Assembly: GCA_041748615.1 (NCBI GenBank) | Contig: JBGTCY010000241.1 | Coordinates: 1-29,756, forward strand | DNA length: 29,756 bases | Direction of reading: 5' to 3' | Source of the DNA: JBGTCY01 sp041748615 | GTDB lineage: Bacteria > Bacteroidota > Bacteroidia > Chitinophagales > CAIOSU01 | In this document: piece after piece, positions 16,178 through 22,996 of the stretch | How the letters are laid out: each line of letters starts with the position of its first letter | Position numbering within the stretch: the first letter of the stretch is position 1 | Notes under the pieces: generated by a model | What the model saw: the letters and a program-made list of their open reading frames with translations, nothing else | The model's database searches: none | Told to the model about the DNA's origin: nothing | Position numbers and translations under genes: made by a program

Positions 16178-17260
16178 TCACTCCTCCTCCCTCATCTCTT
16201 TCAACTTCTTCAGCCACCCCACTATCTCAGTTTCAAACAACATCCGGTCTTCTTCAAAAAAATCAATTTCCACCGGCAGCACAAAAATGGGGAGTTTTTT
16301 TTCAATAATCCATTTTGCAAACTGGTGCAGTTTCACCGCGTCTTTTTCTGTTGTAATCAAAACTGTATTTTCTTGCGGCAGATTCTGAAAGGTTTCAGTG
16401 ATGCTCTCGATGTCAAGCCGGTCAAATGCGTGATGGTCGGGAAATGTCCGGGTGTAAACATTGCGCGCCCGCGTTTTCAAATCCTGAATTAAGGTTTCGG
16501 GAAATGCGATGCCGCAAAAAAGCAGGACATCCGTATTCTTATCCAACGTCAGCCTCACGGATGAATCGGTAATCAGATAAGGTTTTTGATAATCTTGTTT
16601 TGAAAAAAACAGCAACTGTCCCGGCAGTGGAGCAATCTCTTTTTTTATTTTTTCTTTTTCAGCCACACTCAATTCCGGTGGACATTTTGTGACCACAATA
16701 AATTCCGCCCGTTGAGCAGCGCTTTTAAATTCGCGCAGCGTACCGAGCGGCAGAATTTGGTCGCGGGTAAGCAGCCTGTCGTAACTCGTCAGCAGGATAT
16801 TTAATCCCGCCCTGACGGAGCGATGTTGAAAAGCGTCATCCAGCAACACTACATCCGTCTCAGGATAGGTGGAGAGCATTTGCGGAACGCCATCTGCCCT
16901 TTCCTCACACACCGCCACCGCTACGTTTGGATACTTCTTTTTCATCATGGCAGGTTCATCTCCCACATCTTCGGCTGTGGAATTTGTTTGCACATCGAGG
17001 TAGCCCCTTTTTTTGCGCTGATAACCTCTGCTCAAAATCGCCACCCGGAAATTTGGTGATAACATTCTAACCAAAAATTCAATATGCGAGGTTTTTCCAG
17101 TTCCGCCTACAGAGAGATTTCCCACGCAAATCACCGGAAAATCAAATTCAATGCTTTTTAACCACCCTTTTTCATATAAATAATTGCGAAGCAAAATCCC
17201 AAACCCATAAAGCATGGATAACGGGAAAAACAAAATGCGGAGAAGGGGATTTTCTGACAT
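16178..17260 (-). CDS. lpxK: Tetraacyldisaccharide 4'-kinase
   Basis: LpxK phosphorylates the 4' position of the lipid A disaccharide precursor on the cytoplasmic face of the inner membrane. The 360-residue protein has an N-terminal hydrophobic helix (LLRILFFPLSMLYGFGILL), then the Walker A P-loop GNLSVGGTGKTS, RGYQRK, the DVGDEPAMM segment, LLDDAFQHR (substrate/catalytic region) and the TTEKDAVKL motif near the C-terminus. The ATG at 17260 is preferred over TTG at 17269. A -7-like TACTTTTG lies at 17267-17274 (minus strand), so the transcript could be nearly leaderless, though no -33 element is clear. Its presence indicates an LPS or LOS outer membrane. It is divergent from the Nif3-like gene. 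Confidence 0.95.
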   Translation of the reverse strand: MSENPLLRILFFPLSMLYGFGILLRNYLYEKGWLKSIEFDFPVICVGNLSVGGTGKTSHIEFLVRMLSPNFRVAILSRGYQRKKRGYLDVQTNSTAEDVGDEPAMMKKKYPNVAVAVCEERADGVPQMLSTYPETDVVLLDDAFQHRSVRAGLNILLTSYDRLLTRDQILPLGTLREFKSAAQRAEFIVVTKCPPELSVAEKEKIKKEIAPLPGQLLFFSKQDYQKPYLITDSSVRLTLDKNTDVLLFCGIAFPETLIQDLKTRARNVYTRTFPDHHAFDRLDIESITETFQNLPQENTVLITTEKDAVKLHQFAKWIIEKKLPIFVLPVEIDFFEEDRMLFETEIVGWLKKLKEMREEE

Positions 17261-17360
17261 GAAAAACAAAAGTAAGCAAGGGAAGGGCGAAATTCAGTAT
17301 TAATTCTTTGACGCTCAACCGGTTTTTCAGACAAAAAATGCAACGTAGTCTGATGTCCAT

Positions 17361-17368
17361 TATCTTTG
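17361..17368 (+). promoter_or_regulatory. Candidate -7 element for the Nif3-like/zinc-ribbon operon
   Basis: TATCTTTG matches the Bacteroidota -7 consensus TAnnTTTG and lies 34 bases before the ATG at 17403. No convincing TTTG is found 19-21 bases upstream, so the call is tentative. Confidence 0.35.
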
Positions 17369-17402
17369 AATTCAGCAGGGTGAACCAAAATAAATTTCAA
17401 CC

Positions 17403-18497
17403 ATGAAACTATCCGCTATCATCAATTATCTGGAAACAATTGCCCCACCATCACTTCAGGAACATTATGACAATGCCGGGCTGATTGTCGGAAATCCCCA
17501 ACAAGTCGTTAAGAAAATTTTGTTGTGTATTGATTCAACGGAAGATGTCGTGAAAGAAGCCGTCAAAAAAGGCTGCAACCTCATCATCGCGCATCACCCG
17601 ATTATTTTCAAAGGATTGAAAAAACTGACCGGCAGCAATTACATTGAACGGACGGTGATGCTTGCAATCAAACATGACATCGCCATTTATTGCATGCACA
17701 CGAATCTCGATAATGTTCATACGGGAGTCAACAAAATCATCTGCGATAAGCTGGGATTGAAAAACACGGCTATTCTGCAACCCAAGCGTCAGTTGCTTAA
17801 AAAGCTGATTACTTTTTGCCCGCACAAAGATGCGGAGAGGGTGCGTGAAGCATTGTTTGCAGCGGGAGCAGGCGTCATCGGTAATTACAGCGAAACAAGC
17901 TATAATCTCGAAGGATATGGCACATTTAAGGGAAACGATGACGCCAGCCCCCATGTAGGCGAAAAAGGGAAGCGTCATCATGAGCCGGAAACCCGGATTG
18001 AAACCATTTACCCGGCTTACCTTGAATCCGGTGTTGTGACAGCGCTCCTGAAGACTCATCCTTATGAAGAAGTCGCTTATGACCTGCTCGCTTTGGAAAA
18101 TATCCACGCGCACATCGGAGCCGGTATGACGGGCGAATTAACCAAACCCGTGGAAGAAGGCGCTTTTCTGAAATTTGTAAAAAAAACATTTAAGACAGGA
18201 TGCGTCAGGCATACGCCTCTGTTAGGGAAAAAAATTAAAAAAGTGGCGGTTTGCGGTGGTTCCGGCAGTTTTCTGTTACGGGATGCAATCCGTTTAGGCG
18301 CGGACATTTATATCACTGGAGACTTTAAATACCATGATTTTTTCGATGCAGAAGGCAAAATAATCATTGCCGATATTGGCCATTTTGAGAGTGAACAGTA
18401 CACGACCTTGCTTTTTCACGATGTTTTACGGAAAAAATTTGATAATTTCGCCATTCTTTTTTCGGAAGTAAAAACAAACCCGGTAAATTACCTTTAA
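17403..18497 (+). CDS. Nif3-like dinuclear metal-centre protein (YqfO type)
   Basis: This is a conserved cytoplasmic toroidal hexamer with a di-metal site; its biochemical role is still unsettled (sometimes annotated as GTP cyclohydrolase I type 2). The 364-residue length shows the long YqfO form, with a PII/CutA-like insert at about 125-235 (RQLLKKLITFCPHKDAERVREALFAAGAG... THPYEEVAYDLLAL). Metal ligands expected for the family are present: His64 and His65 in IIAHHPIIF, Asp103 in HTNLDNVHTG, and His327/Glu331 in DIGHFESE. The ending TNPVNYL is typical. The zinc-ribbon gene begins three bases after the stop, so they are translated as an operon, a pairing seen in many bacteria. Confidence 0.93.
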   Translation: MKLSAIINYLETIAPPSLQEHYDNAGLIVGNPQQVVKKILLCIDSTEDVVKEAVKKGCNLIIAHHPIIFKGLKKLTGSNYIERTVMLAIKHDIAIYCMHTNLDNVHTGVNKIICDKLGLKNTAILQPKRQLLKKLITFCPHKDAERVREALFAAGAGVIGNYSETSYNLEGYGTFKGNDDASPHVGEKGKRHHEPETRIETIYPAYLESGVVTALLKTHPYEEVAYDLLALENIHAHIGAGMTGELTKPVEEGAFLKFVKKTFKTGCVRHTPLLGKKIKKVAVCGGSGSFLLRDAIRLGADIYITGDFKYHDFFDAEGKIIIADIGHFESEQYTTLLFHDVLRKKFDNFAILFSEVKTNPVNYL

Positions 18498-18500
18498 ATC

Positions 18501-19259
18501 ATGGCCACAGCAACAGCAAAAGAATACACCGTAGAGGAAAAACTCAAAATGCTTTTCCAACTGCAATCCATTGACTCTAAAATTGACCAGTTTCATAAAC
18601 TGAAAGGCGAACTGCCGATGGAAGTCAGCGACCTGGAAGACGAAATTGCCGGACTTGAAACCCGCATCGGTAAAATTGACGATGAACTGAATAACCTTGA
18701 AGATGAGGTCACCAATAAGAAAAATGCGATTAAGGAATCAGAAGCGTTGATTAAAAAGTATGAGAAGCAGCAGAATAATGTGAAAAACAACCGTGAGTTT
18801 GACGCGCTCACAAAGGAAATCGAGTTGCAGAAATTGGAAATCCAGCTTTCTGAAAAGAAAATCAATGACCTCAATGACGCGATTAAAGGTCAGAAAGATT
18901 TCATGAAAGACGCCAAAGACCACATCAAAGGCAAAAAGAAAGAGTTAGAAAATAAAAAGGTGGAGTTGGAAAAAATCATTACCGAAACCGAAAAGGAAGA
19001 AGAAAAACATCAAAAGCAATCTGAAAAATTACAAAAGGAAATCAAAAGTTTTGAAGAAAGATTGTTGGTTGCCTACCAGCGCATCCGCAAGAATTACAAG
19101 AATGGACTGGGAGTAGTAAAAATTGAAAGAAACTCCTGTGGAGGATGTTTTAATGTGGTTCCCCCCCAGCGCCAGGTTGAAATCGCTCAGCGCAAAAAAA
19201 TCACGATTTGCGAACACTGCGGAAGAATATTGGTTGATACTGATATTGACACTAAATAA
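18501..19259 (+). CDS. Coiled-coil C4 zinc-ribbon protein (CT398/zf-RING_7 family)
   Basis: The 252-residue protein is mostly a long charged coiled coil (about residues 12-195, rich in Lys and Glu with heptad-like Leu/Ile). It ends in a zinc ribbon with Cys213-x2-Cys216 and Cys237-x2-Cys240 in NSCGGCFNVVPP...ICEHCGRIL. This matches a widespread family of unclear function, proposed in some bacteria to interact with transcription or secretion machinery or nucleic acids. It has no signal peptide, so it is cytoplasmic. It lies three bases downstream of the Nif3-like gene, an adjacency conserved in several phyla that hints at a shared pathway. The gene ends 53 bp from the converging thioredoxin gene. 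Confidence 0.9.
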   Translation: MATATAKEYTVEEKLKMLFQLQSIDSKIDQFHKLKGELPMEVSDLEDEIAGLETRIGKIDDELNNLEDEVTNKKNAIKESEALIKKYEKQQNNVKNNREFDALTKEIELQKLEIQLSEKKINDLNDAIKGQKDFMKDAKDHIKGKKKELENKKVELEKIITETEKEEEKHQKQSEKLQKEIKSFEERLLVAYQRIRKNYKNGLGVVKIERNSCGGCFNVVPPQRQVEIAQRKKITICEHCGRILVDTDIDTK

Positions 19260-19312
19260 AAGCGAAACCTAAGCTGAAAAGAAAAGAGCCGGATTTAGGG
19301 TTTACTTATCTC

Positions 19313-19732
19313 CTAAAACCCGTTCTTTTTTGCAATCGCTTCTTCTCCCAATTCAATAAATGGCTCCGGTTGTTTGTAGCCAATCGCGCGATGCACTACT
19401 TCTCCTTTGGCATTCAGGAATAAAAAAGAAGGATATTTCCTGATTTCATACTGTTGTTTCACTGTCACGCCTTCACCTTTTTCCATATCCATTTTGTAAT
19501 TGATGAAATGGGTATTATAATATCCACCGACAGTATCAGCCGTGAAAACATTTTTATCCATCATTTTGCACGGACCACACCACACCGCGTAGCAATCCAC
19601 AAAAATCAATTTATCTTCTTTTGCAGCATGAGCGAGCAATTCCTGCCAGGTACCTTCAAAAAAATTGATGCCTTGTGCAGAAACAGCCGACAAAGAAAAA
19701 ATGAGTGTTATCAATGAATAAAATCTTTTCAT
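19313..19732 (-). CDS. Periplasmic thioredoxin-fold protein (WCGPC active site)
   Basis: The 139-residue protein has a signal peptide (MKRFYSLITLIFSLSAVSAQ) and a thioredoxin domain with the redox motif WCGPCK (Cys52, Cys55) and the cis-Pro loop RKYPSFLFLNAKGEVV. The opening GTWQELLAHAAKEDKLIFVDCYAVWC resembles the DsbD gamma/DUF255-like class seen in Bacteroidota. It probably reduces or isomerises periplasmic disulfides or supports cytochrome maturation; the partner is unknown. The cytochrome b5-like gene ends nine bases upstream on the same strand, so the two are probably co-transcribed, perhaps together with asd. Confidence 0.9.
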   Translation of the reverse strand: MKRFYSLITLIFSLSAVSAQGINFFEGTWQELLAHAAKEDKLIFVDCYAVWCGPCKMMDKNVFTADTVGGYYNTHFINYKMDMEKGEGVTVKQQYEIRKYPSFLFLNAKGEVVHRAIGYKQPEPFIELGEEAIAKKNGF

Positions 19733-19741
19733 CTTGCTAAA

Positions 19742-19978
19742 CTAAATCAATTTACCGATGATAGCCATTCGTTTAAAAACATCTTCTGTATGCGGTGCAT
19801 CGGACAATTCATCCGTCAAATCCTGACCTGCCCAATGTTCATAATGTTTGCCATCGCGCCATAGCCTGCTCTTGGTGACATCGTAGATAACACCTCTGCA
19901 AGCTATCCAGATTTCGGGTTTATCCTGACCGTTTCGAAGGGCAAGTTGTGAGCGGGTATATTCAGGAAGTTTGTTCAT
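19742..19978 (-). CDS. Cytochrome b5-like heme/steroid-binding domain protein
   Basis: In its 78-residue form (ATG at 19978; a TTG at 19990 would add four residues) the protein consists of just a cytochrome b5-like domain. Hallmarks are IWIACRGVIYDVTKSRLWRDGKHYEHWAGQDLTDELSDAPHTEDVFKRMAIIGKL, with histidines in HYEHWAGQD and in APHTED as candidate heme ligands. There is no signal peptide or anchor. Stand-alone domains of this type occur in many bacteria; bound ligand and role are not known. Its stop is nine bases before the thioredoxin-fold gene, and asd ends 75 bp upstream on the same strand. Confidence 0.85.
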   Translation of the reverse strand: MNKLPEYTRSQLALRNGQDKPEIWIACRGVIYDVTKSRLWRDGKHYEHWAGQDLTDELSDAPHTEDVFKRMAIIGKLI

Positions 19979-20053
19979 GCAGGATTTCAACTATCCATTG
20001 AAATGTTGGAATTTATCGGGCAGAAAAAATTGAGAAACCCGTTGATGAAAAAA

Positions 20054-21067
20054 TCACGCAATGGCTTTTTCTTTTGTAGCAATTAAACCCTTTTTCATCA
20101 GGTGTTCCGCGATTTGCACCGCGTTGGTGGCAGCGCCTTTCCGCAGGTTGTCGGAAACAATCCAAAGGTTGAGCGTATTGGGCTGTGTTTCGTCCCTGCG
20201 GATTCTGCCTACAAACACCTCATCTTTTTCATGCGCATCCAGCGGCATGGGATATTTCAGATTTTTGACGTCATCGGTCACAATCACTCCCGGTGATTCT
20301 GAGAGCAGTTGACGTACTTCATCAAGATTGAAATCCTTTTCAAACTCCACGTTCACCGATTCAGAATGACCGCCTATCACGGGAATGCGCACGGTGGTCG
20401 AAGTGACACGGATGCTGTCATCGCCCATGATTTTGCGGGTTTCGTTCACCATCTTCATTTCCTCTTTGGTATAGCCGTTGTCCAAAAACACGTCAATATG
20501 CGGGATAACATTGAGGTCAATCGGGTAGGCATAAGCCATTGCTCCGTTTTGCCCTTTGCGTTCGTTCATCAACTGGTCAACTGCTTTTTTGCCCGTGCCG
20601 GTCACGCTTTGGTAAGTGGAAACCACGATGCGTTTTATTTTATATTTTTTATGCAGCGGGTTGAGCGCCACCACCATCTGGATGGTCGAGCAATTCGGGT
20701 TCGCGATGATTTTGTCGTTTTCGTTGAGCACATCGGCATTCACTTCGGGCACCACGAGCGGAACGCCCGGCTCCATGCGCCAGCAGGATGAATTGTCCAC
20801 CACGAAGACGCCTGCAGCAGCAAACTTTGGCGCCCATTCTTTGGACGGACCGGAACCTGCCGAAAAAATCGCCACCTGTGGCTGTGCCGCCACCGCGTCA
20901 GCGATACTAACCAAAGAATATTCCTTGCCTTTGAAAACAACTTTTTTGCCGATGGAATTTTCGGAAGCTGCCGGAATGAGTTCCGTCACGGGAAAATTTC
21001 TTTCTTCCAGCACCTGCAACATTTTGGAGCCGACCAATCCGGTAGCTCCCACAACTGCGACACGCAT
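20054..21067 (-). CDS. asd: Aspartate-semialdehyde dehydrogenase
   Basis: It reduces aspartyl-4-phosphate to aspartate semialdehyde with NADPH, the branch point toward lysine/diaminopimelate, methionine and threonine. The ATG at 21067 gives MRVAVVGATGLVG, the expected NADP-binding start, and 337 residues; the longer frame to 21091 adds unrelated residues. The catalytic Cys126 lies in IANPNCSTIQM, and the second conserved block RIPVIGGHSESVNVEF contains the active-site His234. QSVTGTGKKAVDQL and the C-terminal NLWIVSDNLRKGAATNAVQIAE are also typical. It is probably the first gene of an asd-b5-thioredoxin transcription unit. Confidence 0.96.
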   Translation of the reverse strand: MRVAVVGATGLVGSKMLQVLEERNFPVTELIPAASENSIGKKVVFKGKEYSLVSIADAVAAQPQVAIFSAGSGPSKEWAPKFAAAGVFVVDNSSCWRMEPGVPLVVPEVNADVLNENDKIIANPNCSTIQMVVALNPLHKKYKIKRIVVSTYQSVTGTGKKAVDQLMNERKGQNGAMAYAYPIDLNVIPHIDVFLDNGYTKEEMKMVNETRKIMGDDSIRVTSTTVRIPVIGGHSESVNVEFEKDFNLDEVRQLLSESPGVIVTDDVKNLKYPMPLDAHEKDEVFVGRIRRDETQPNTLNLWIVSDNLRKGAATNAVQIAEHLMKKGLIATKEKAIA

Positions 21068-21173
21068 GAGTTTAAATTTTTTATGGAGCAAAAATAAGCG
21101 ATAATTAAATCAAAAAAATCGGAGTGAAAGGGTAACGCATATAAATCGGACAGATTATCAAACCCTTTCATTG

Positions 21174-21193
21174 ACGTTGGCTTTAGCCAACGT
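21174..21193. terminator. Compact hairpin between the ATPase gene and asd
   Basis: ACGTTGGCT (21174-21182) pairs perfectly with AGCCAACGT (21185-21193) around a 2-nt loop. Read on the minus strand it lies downstream of the ATPase stop, so it could end that transcript, but no long T run follows. It is next to the left copy of the 14-bp repeats and may instead mark the edge of the accessory pocket. Confidence 0.5.
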
Positions 21194-21197
21194 TAAA

Positions 21198-21220
21198 ACA
21201 AAATGTGTAACACAAAATGT
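21198..21220. repeat. Left copies of the 14-bp-period ACAAAATGT repeats flanking the ATPase gene
   Basis: Two ACAAAATGT units start at 21198 and 21212, exactly 14 bases apart. The same unit and spacing recur on the other side of the ATPase gene (22386-22426), so the gene is bracketed by direct copies. Confidence 0.8.
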
Positions 21221-21239
21221 TTTTATCCCCGGACGCATT

Positions 21240-22373
21240 CTATACAACCTCCAACCACCGCGACAGAAAGCAGTCATACACTCTGTAATAAGCGCCCTCA
21301 TCGTCATTTTCCTGGTAAATCATTTCTTTCACCAAAAGCGCTTCCAGCGCACGCTTTACATTTGAGGCGGTACCGACATCATGTTTCATTAAAAAATACT
21401 TCGAGGTAGGCTGATGCACTTTGTCCTCTTTGGCAATGGCGGTGAGTAAATTCCATTGAATAGGCGTCAGTAAATTCCGGTACTGGAAAAAAATATTTTC
21501 ATGCTCTTTCAATAATTGCATGCAGTGGTCCCGCGCATCTTCGCTCCCGATATTTTTTATTCCGCTGTTGTACAGCCGGTTGCATACCGCCTGCGTGTAG
21601 TAAGTATGGGATTTTGAAAAATACAGAATGTATTCGATGGCGTCATGCTGAATTTTGCGTTTGTTTTTCGTGAATTGCTCCCGGATGAAAGCCGTATATT
21701 TTTCCTCCGGAATGGGTTGGAGATAAATAGGCTGTGTGCTGGAAAAAAAGGGACGTTTTACATTGCTGAACATCTCCGCCAGCAAATGTTTGTTGCTGCC
21801 GCTGAAAATAAAATGTACATTTTTCAGATTTTGGATAAGCGTCCTCAGCAGGGCTTCCGTATTTTTTTCGGGAAAATAGGCTACCTGCTGAAATTCATCA
21901 ATAGCCACTGCAACGGTGATTTGCTGCTGTTCGAGAAAATCGAAGATGCCCGCGAGTGATAGTTCGTATTCCTTCGATTGCTGAAAATCGAGGCTCACTT
22001 TCGGCTCGCCAGAGATAGCGTCAAAACTGATGACTGGACGCAGGCTCTTCAGAAATTCCATGAACCGCTTGCCTGCCGGTTTCTTTTCCGGCATCGCCTT
22101 CATCACAGCCGTAGCAAGCGTATTCGTGAATGCCCGCAAATTTTGGTCGGCATAAATATCAATGTAAATGCACTGTGCTTTCCGCTGGCGCTTCAGGATT
22201 TCAAAAACGTGATGTAACAGCCCCGTTTTACCCATCCTCCTGATGGAAAGCAGCGTGGTGTTGATGCCGTTTTTAATATTGGAAATAAGCCGATGCACTT
22301 CGTCTTCCCTGTCACAAAACAATTCAGGACCATGATAGCCGCGCATCGGAAACGGATTGAATTCATCTTTCAT
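21240..22373 (-). CDS. AAA/STAND-like ATPase with C-terminal winged helix (ATPase_2-like)
   Basis: The 377-residue protein has a P-loop in TLLSIRRMGKTGLLHH (42-54, a GKT Walker A of the 'RRxGKT' type seen in archaeal-type ATPases, PF01637), a Walker B in TVAVAIDEFQQV (153-164), and a sensor-like strand in NVHFIFSGSNKHLLAEM. Residues 301-365 (LTPIQWNLLTAIAKEDKVHQ...ASNVKRALEALLVKEMIYQ) look like a winged helix-turn-helix. Such ATPases are numerous, often solitary and sometimes linked to mobile elements; their roles are poorly known. The ATG at 22373 lies just downstream of a -7-like box, giving an almost leaderless transcript, and next to a repeat array that could be its operator. The same repeats follow the gene. 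Confidence 0.82.
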   Translation of the reverse strand: MKDEFNPFPMRGYHGPELFCDREDEVHRLISNIKNGINTTLLSIRRMGKTGLLHHVFEILKRQRKAQCIYIDIYADQNLRAFTNTLATAVMKAMPEKKPAGKRFMEFLKSLRPVISFDAISGEPKVSLDFQQSKEYELSLAGIFDFLEQQQITVAVAIDEFQQVAYFPEKNTEALLRTLIQNLKNVHFIFSGSNKHLLAEMFSNVKRPFFSSTQPIYLQPIPEEKYTAFIREQFTKNKRKIQHDAIEYILYFSKSHTYYTQAVCNRLYNSGIKNIGSEDARDHCMQLLKEHENIFFQYRNLLTPIQWNLLTAIAKEDKVHQPTSKYFLMKHDVGTASNVKRALEALLVKEMIYQENDDEGAYYRVYDCFLSRWLEVV

Positions 22374-22377
22374 GCGT

Positions 22378-22385
22378 CAAAGATA
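22378..22385 (-). promoter_or_regulatory. -7 promoter element of the ATPase gene, abutting the repeat array
   Basis: On the minus strand TATCTTTG matches TAnnTTTG and ends five bases before the ATG at 22373, so a transcript starting about seven bases downstream would be almost leaderless. The three-unit repeat array starts at the next base (22386) and covers the -33 region, where an operator would block or recruit polymerase. Confidence 0.5.
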
Positions 22386-22426
22386 ACAAAATGTATTACA
22401 CAAAATGTGTTACACAAAATGTGTAA
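22386..22426. repeat. Right array of three 14-bp-period repeats with a perfect dyad (candidate operator)
   Basis: ACAAAATGT occurs at 22386, 22400 and 22414, a strict 14-bp period. The last copy sits in a perfect dyad TTACACA-AAA-TGTGTAA (22410-22426); the middle one is a near match. The array overlaps the upstream promoter region of the ATPase gene. Dyad symmetry and fixed phase point to a protein-binding site. The winged-helix tail of the ATPase is one candidate ligand. Confidence 0.75.
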
Positions 22427-22470
22427 TCTGTAAAATAATAATATTAAACGATAACGCGCATTGAGACTTT

Positions 22471-22489
22471 ATAGGTTTTAAAAACCTAT
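22471..22489. repeat. ATAGGTTTT/AAAACCTAT palindrome
   Basis: ATAGGTTTT (22471-22479) and AAAACCTAT (22481-22489) are perfect complements around one base, flanked by AGACTT and AGGTCT that partly extend the stem. It sits between divergent genes, so it is not an obvious terminator. It resembles a short dispersed palindrome rather than a gene feature. Confidence 0.55.
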
Positions 22490-22585
22490 CAGGTCTAAGA
22501 ACCGGAACTCTCCCTGAAAATCATAACACATATTTTATTCCCATAAAATTTCCCAACCTCCCAATTCTCATTATATTTACACGAA

Positions 22586-22990
22586 TGTTAGCTCTTCTTT
22601 AATGAAGAAAATAGGGATAAACTTACAATTAAGTACATCACTGGTAGCCTTAACTCTGCTTTACAGTTGTACCAATGAAAATAATAAACCATTTGACTCG
22701 GATGAATGGAATAGAAAAGGTGTTGATTGGTGGATGACTGATGTAAGAGAAAAAATGGTAAAAGACATTATCCAGTCTGACACTTTGATAGGATTAAAAA
22801 AAGATGAGGTAATAGATCTTTTAGGAAAACCCGATAAAATTGACAGCAATAAGCTCTACATTTTTGTCCGTGAAAAGTACTATACGAATATTGACCCAGA
22901 TTATATAATGTATTTAATCGTAGAGTTGGACGAAAATGAGAATGTATATAAAGTAAGCGAGTTTAGAACAAAATAAAACAAGAGCTAACA
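22586..22990 (+). mobile_element. Candidate gene-cassette-like unit around a small lipoprotein gene
   Basis: TGTTAGCTCTT (22586-22596) and AAGAGCTAACA (22980-22990) are perfect 11-bp complements framing a single gene. The gene starts six bases after the left arm and ends four bases before the right arm. GTTAGC...GCTAAC ends, the CTAACAATTCA continuation on the right (as in the 5' part of integron 59-base elements), and one unpaired T when GAA-TGTTAGCTC is aligned to GAATTGTTAGCTC resemble integron attC half-sites. The right arm is not followed by a complete attC and the core deviates from RYYYAAC, so this is suggestive only. No integrase is in the window. Confidence 0.35.
22602..22976 (+). 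CDS. Small lipoprotein with BamE/SmpA-like fold signature
   Basis: The 124-residue protein has a lipoprotein signal (ALTLLYSCTNE, lipobox Cys23). The segment TLIGLKKDEVIDLLGKPDKIDSNKLYIFVREK follows the 'G.....V...LG.P' pattern of BamE/SmpA-like outer-membrane lipoproteins, but the rest does not match BamE closely, so the function is unknown. After processing it would be anchored by lipidated Cys23. Its composition is visibly more AT-rich than the following surface-protein gene. It is framed by 11-bp inverted repeats and has very short untranslated margins, as in mobile gene cassettes. Confidence 0.75.
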   Translation: MKKIGINLQLSTSLVALTLLYSCTNENNKPFDSDEWNRKGVDWWMTDVREKMVKDIIQSDTLIGLKKDEVIDLLGKPDKIDSNKLYIFVREKYYTNIDPDYIMYLIVELDENENVYKVSEFRTK

Positions 22991-22996
22991 ATTCAA

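Noticed and set aside
19260..19312. Possible bidirectional terminator between the zinc-ribbon and thioredoxin genes (AAACCTAA/TTAGGGTTT)
   Set aside because: The stem is only about eight pairs with a bulge and a large loop; too weak to list as a feature.
20054..21104. Long plus-strand frames (160-162 residues) opposite asd
   Set aside because: These are antisense shadows; asd has all catalytic motifs on the minus strand.
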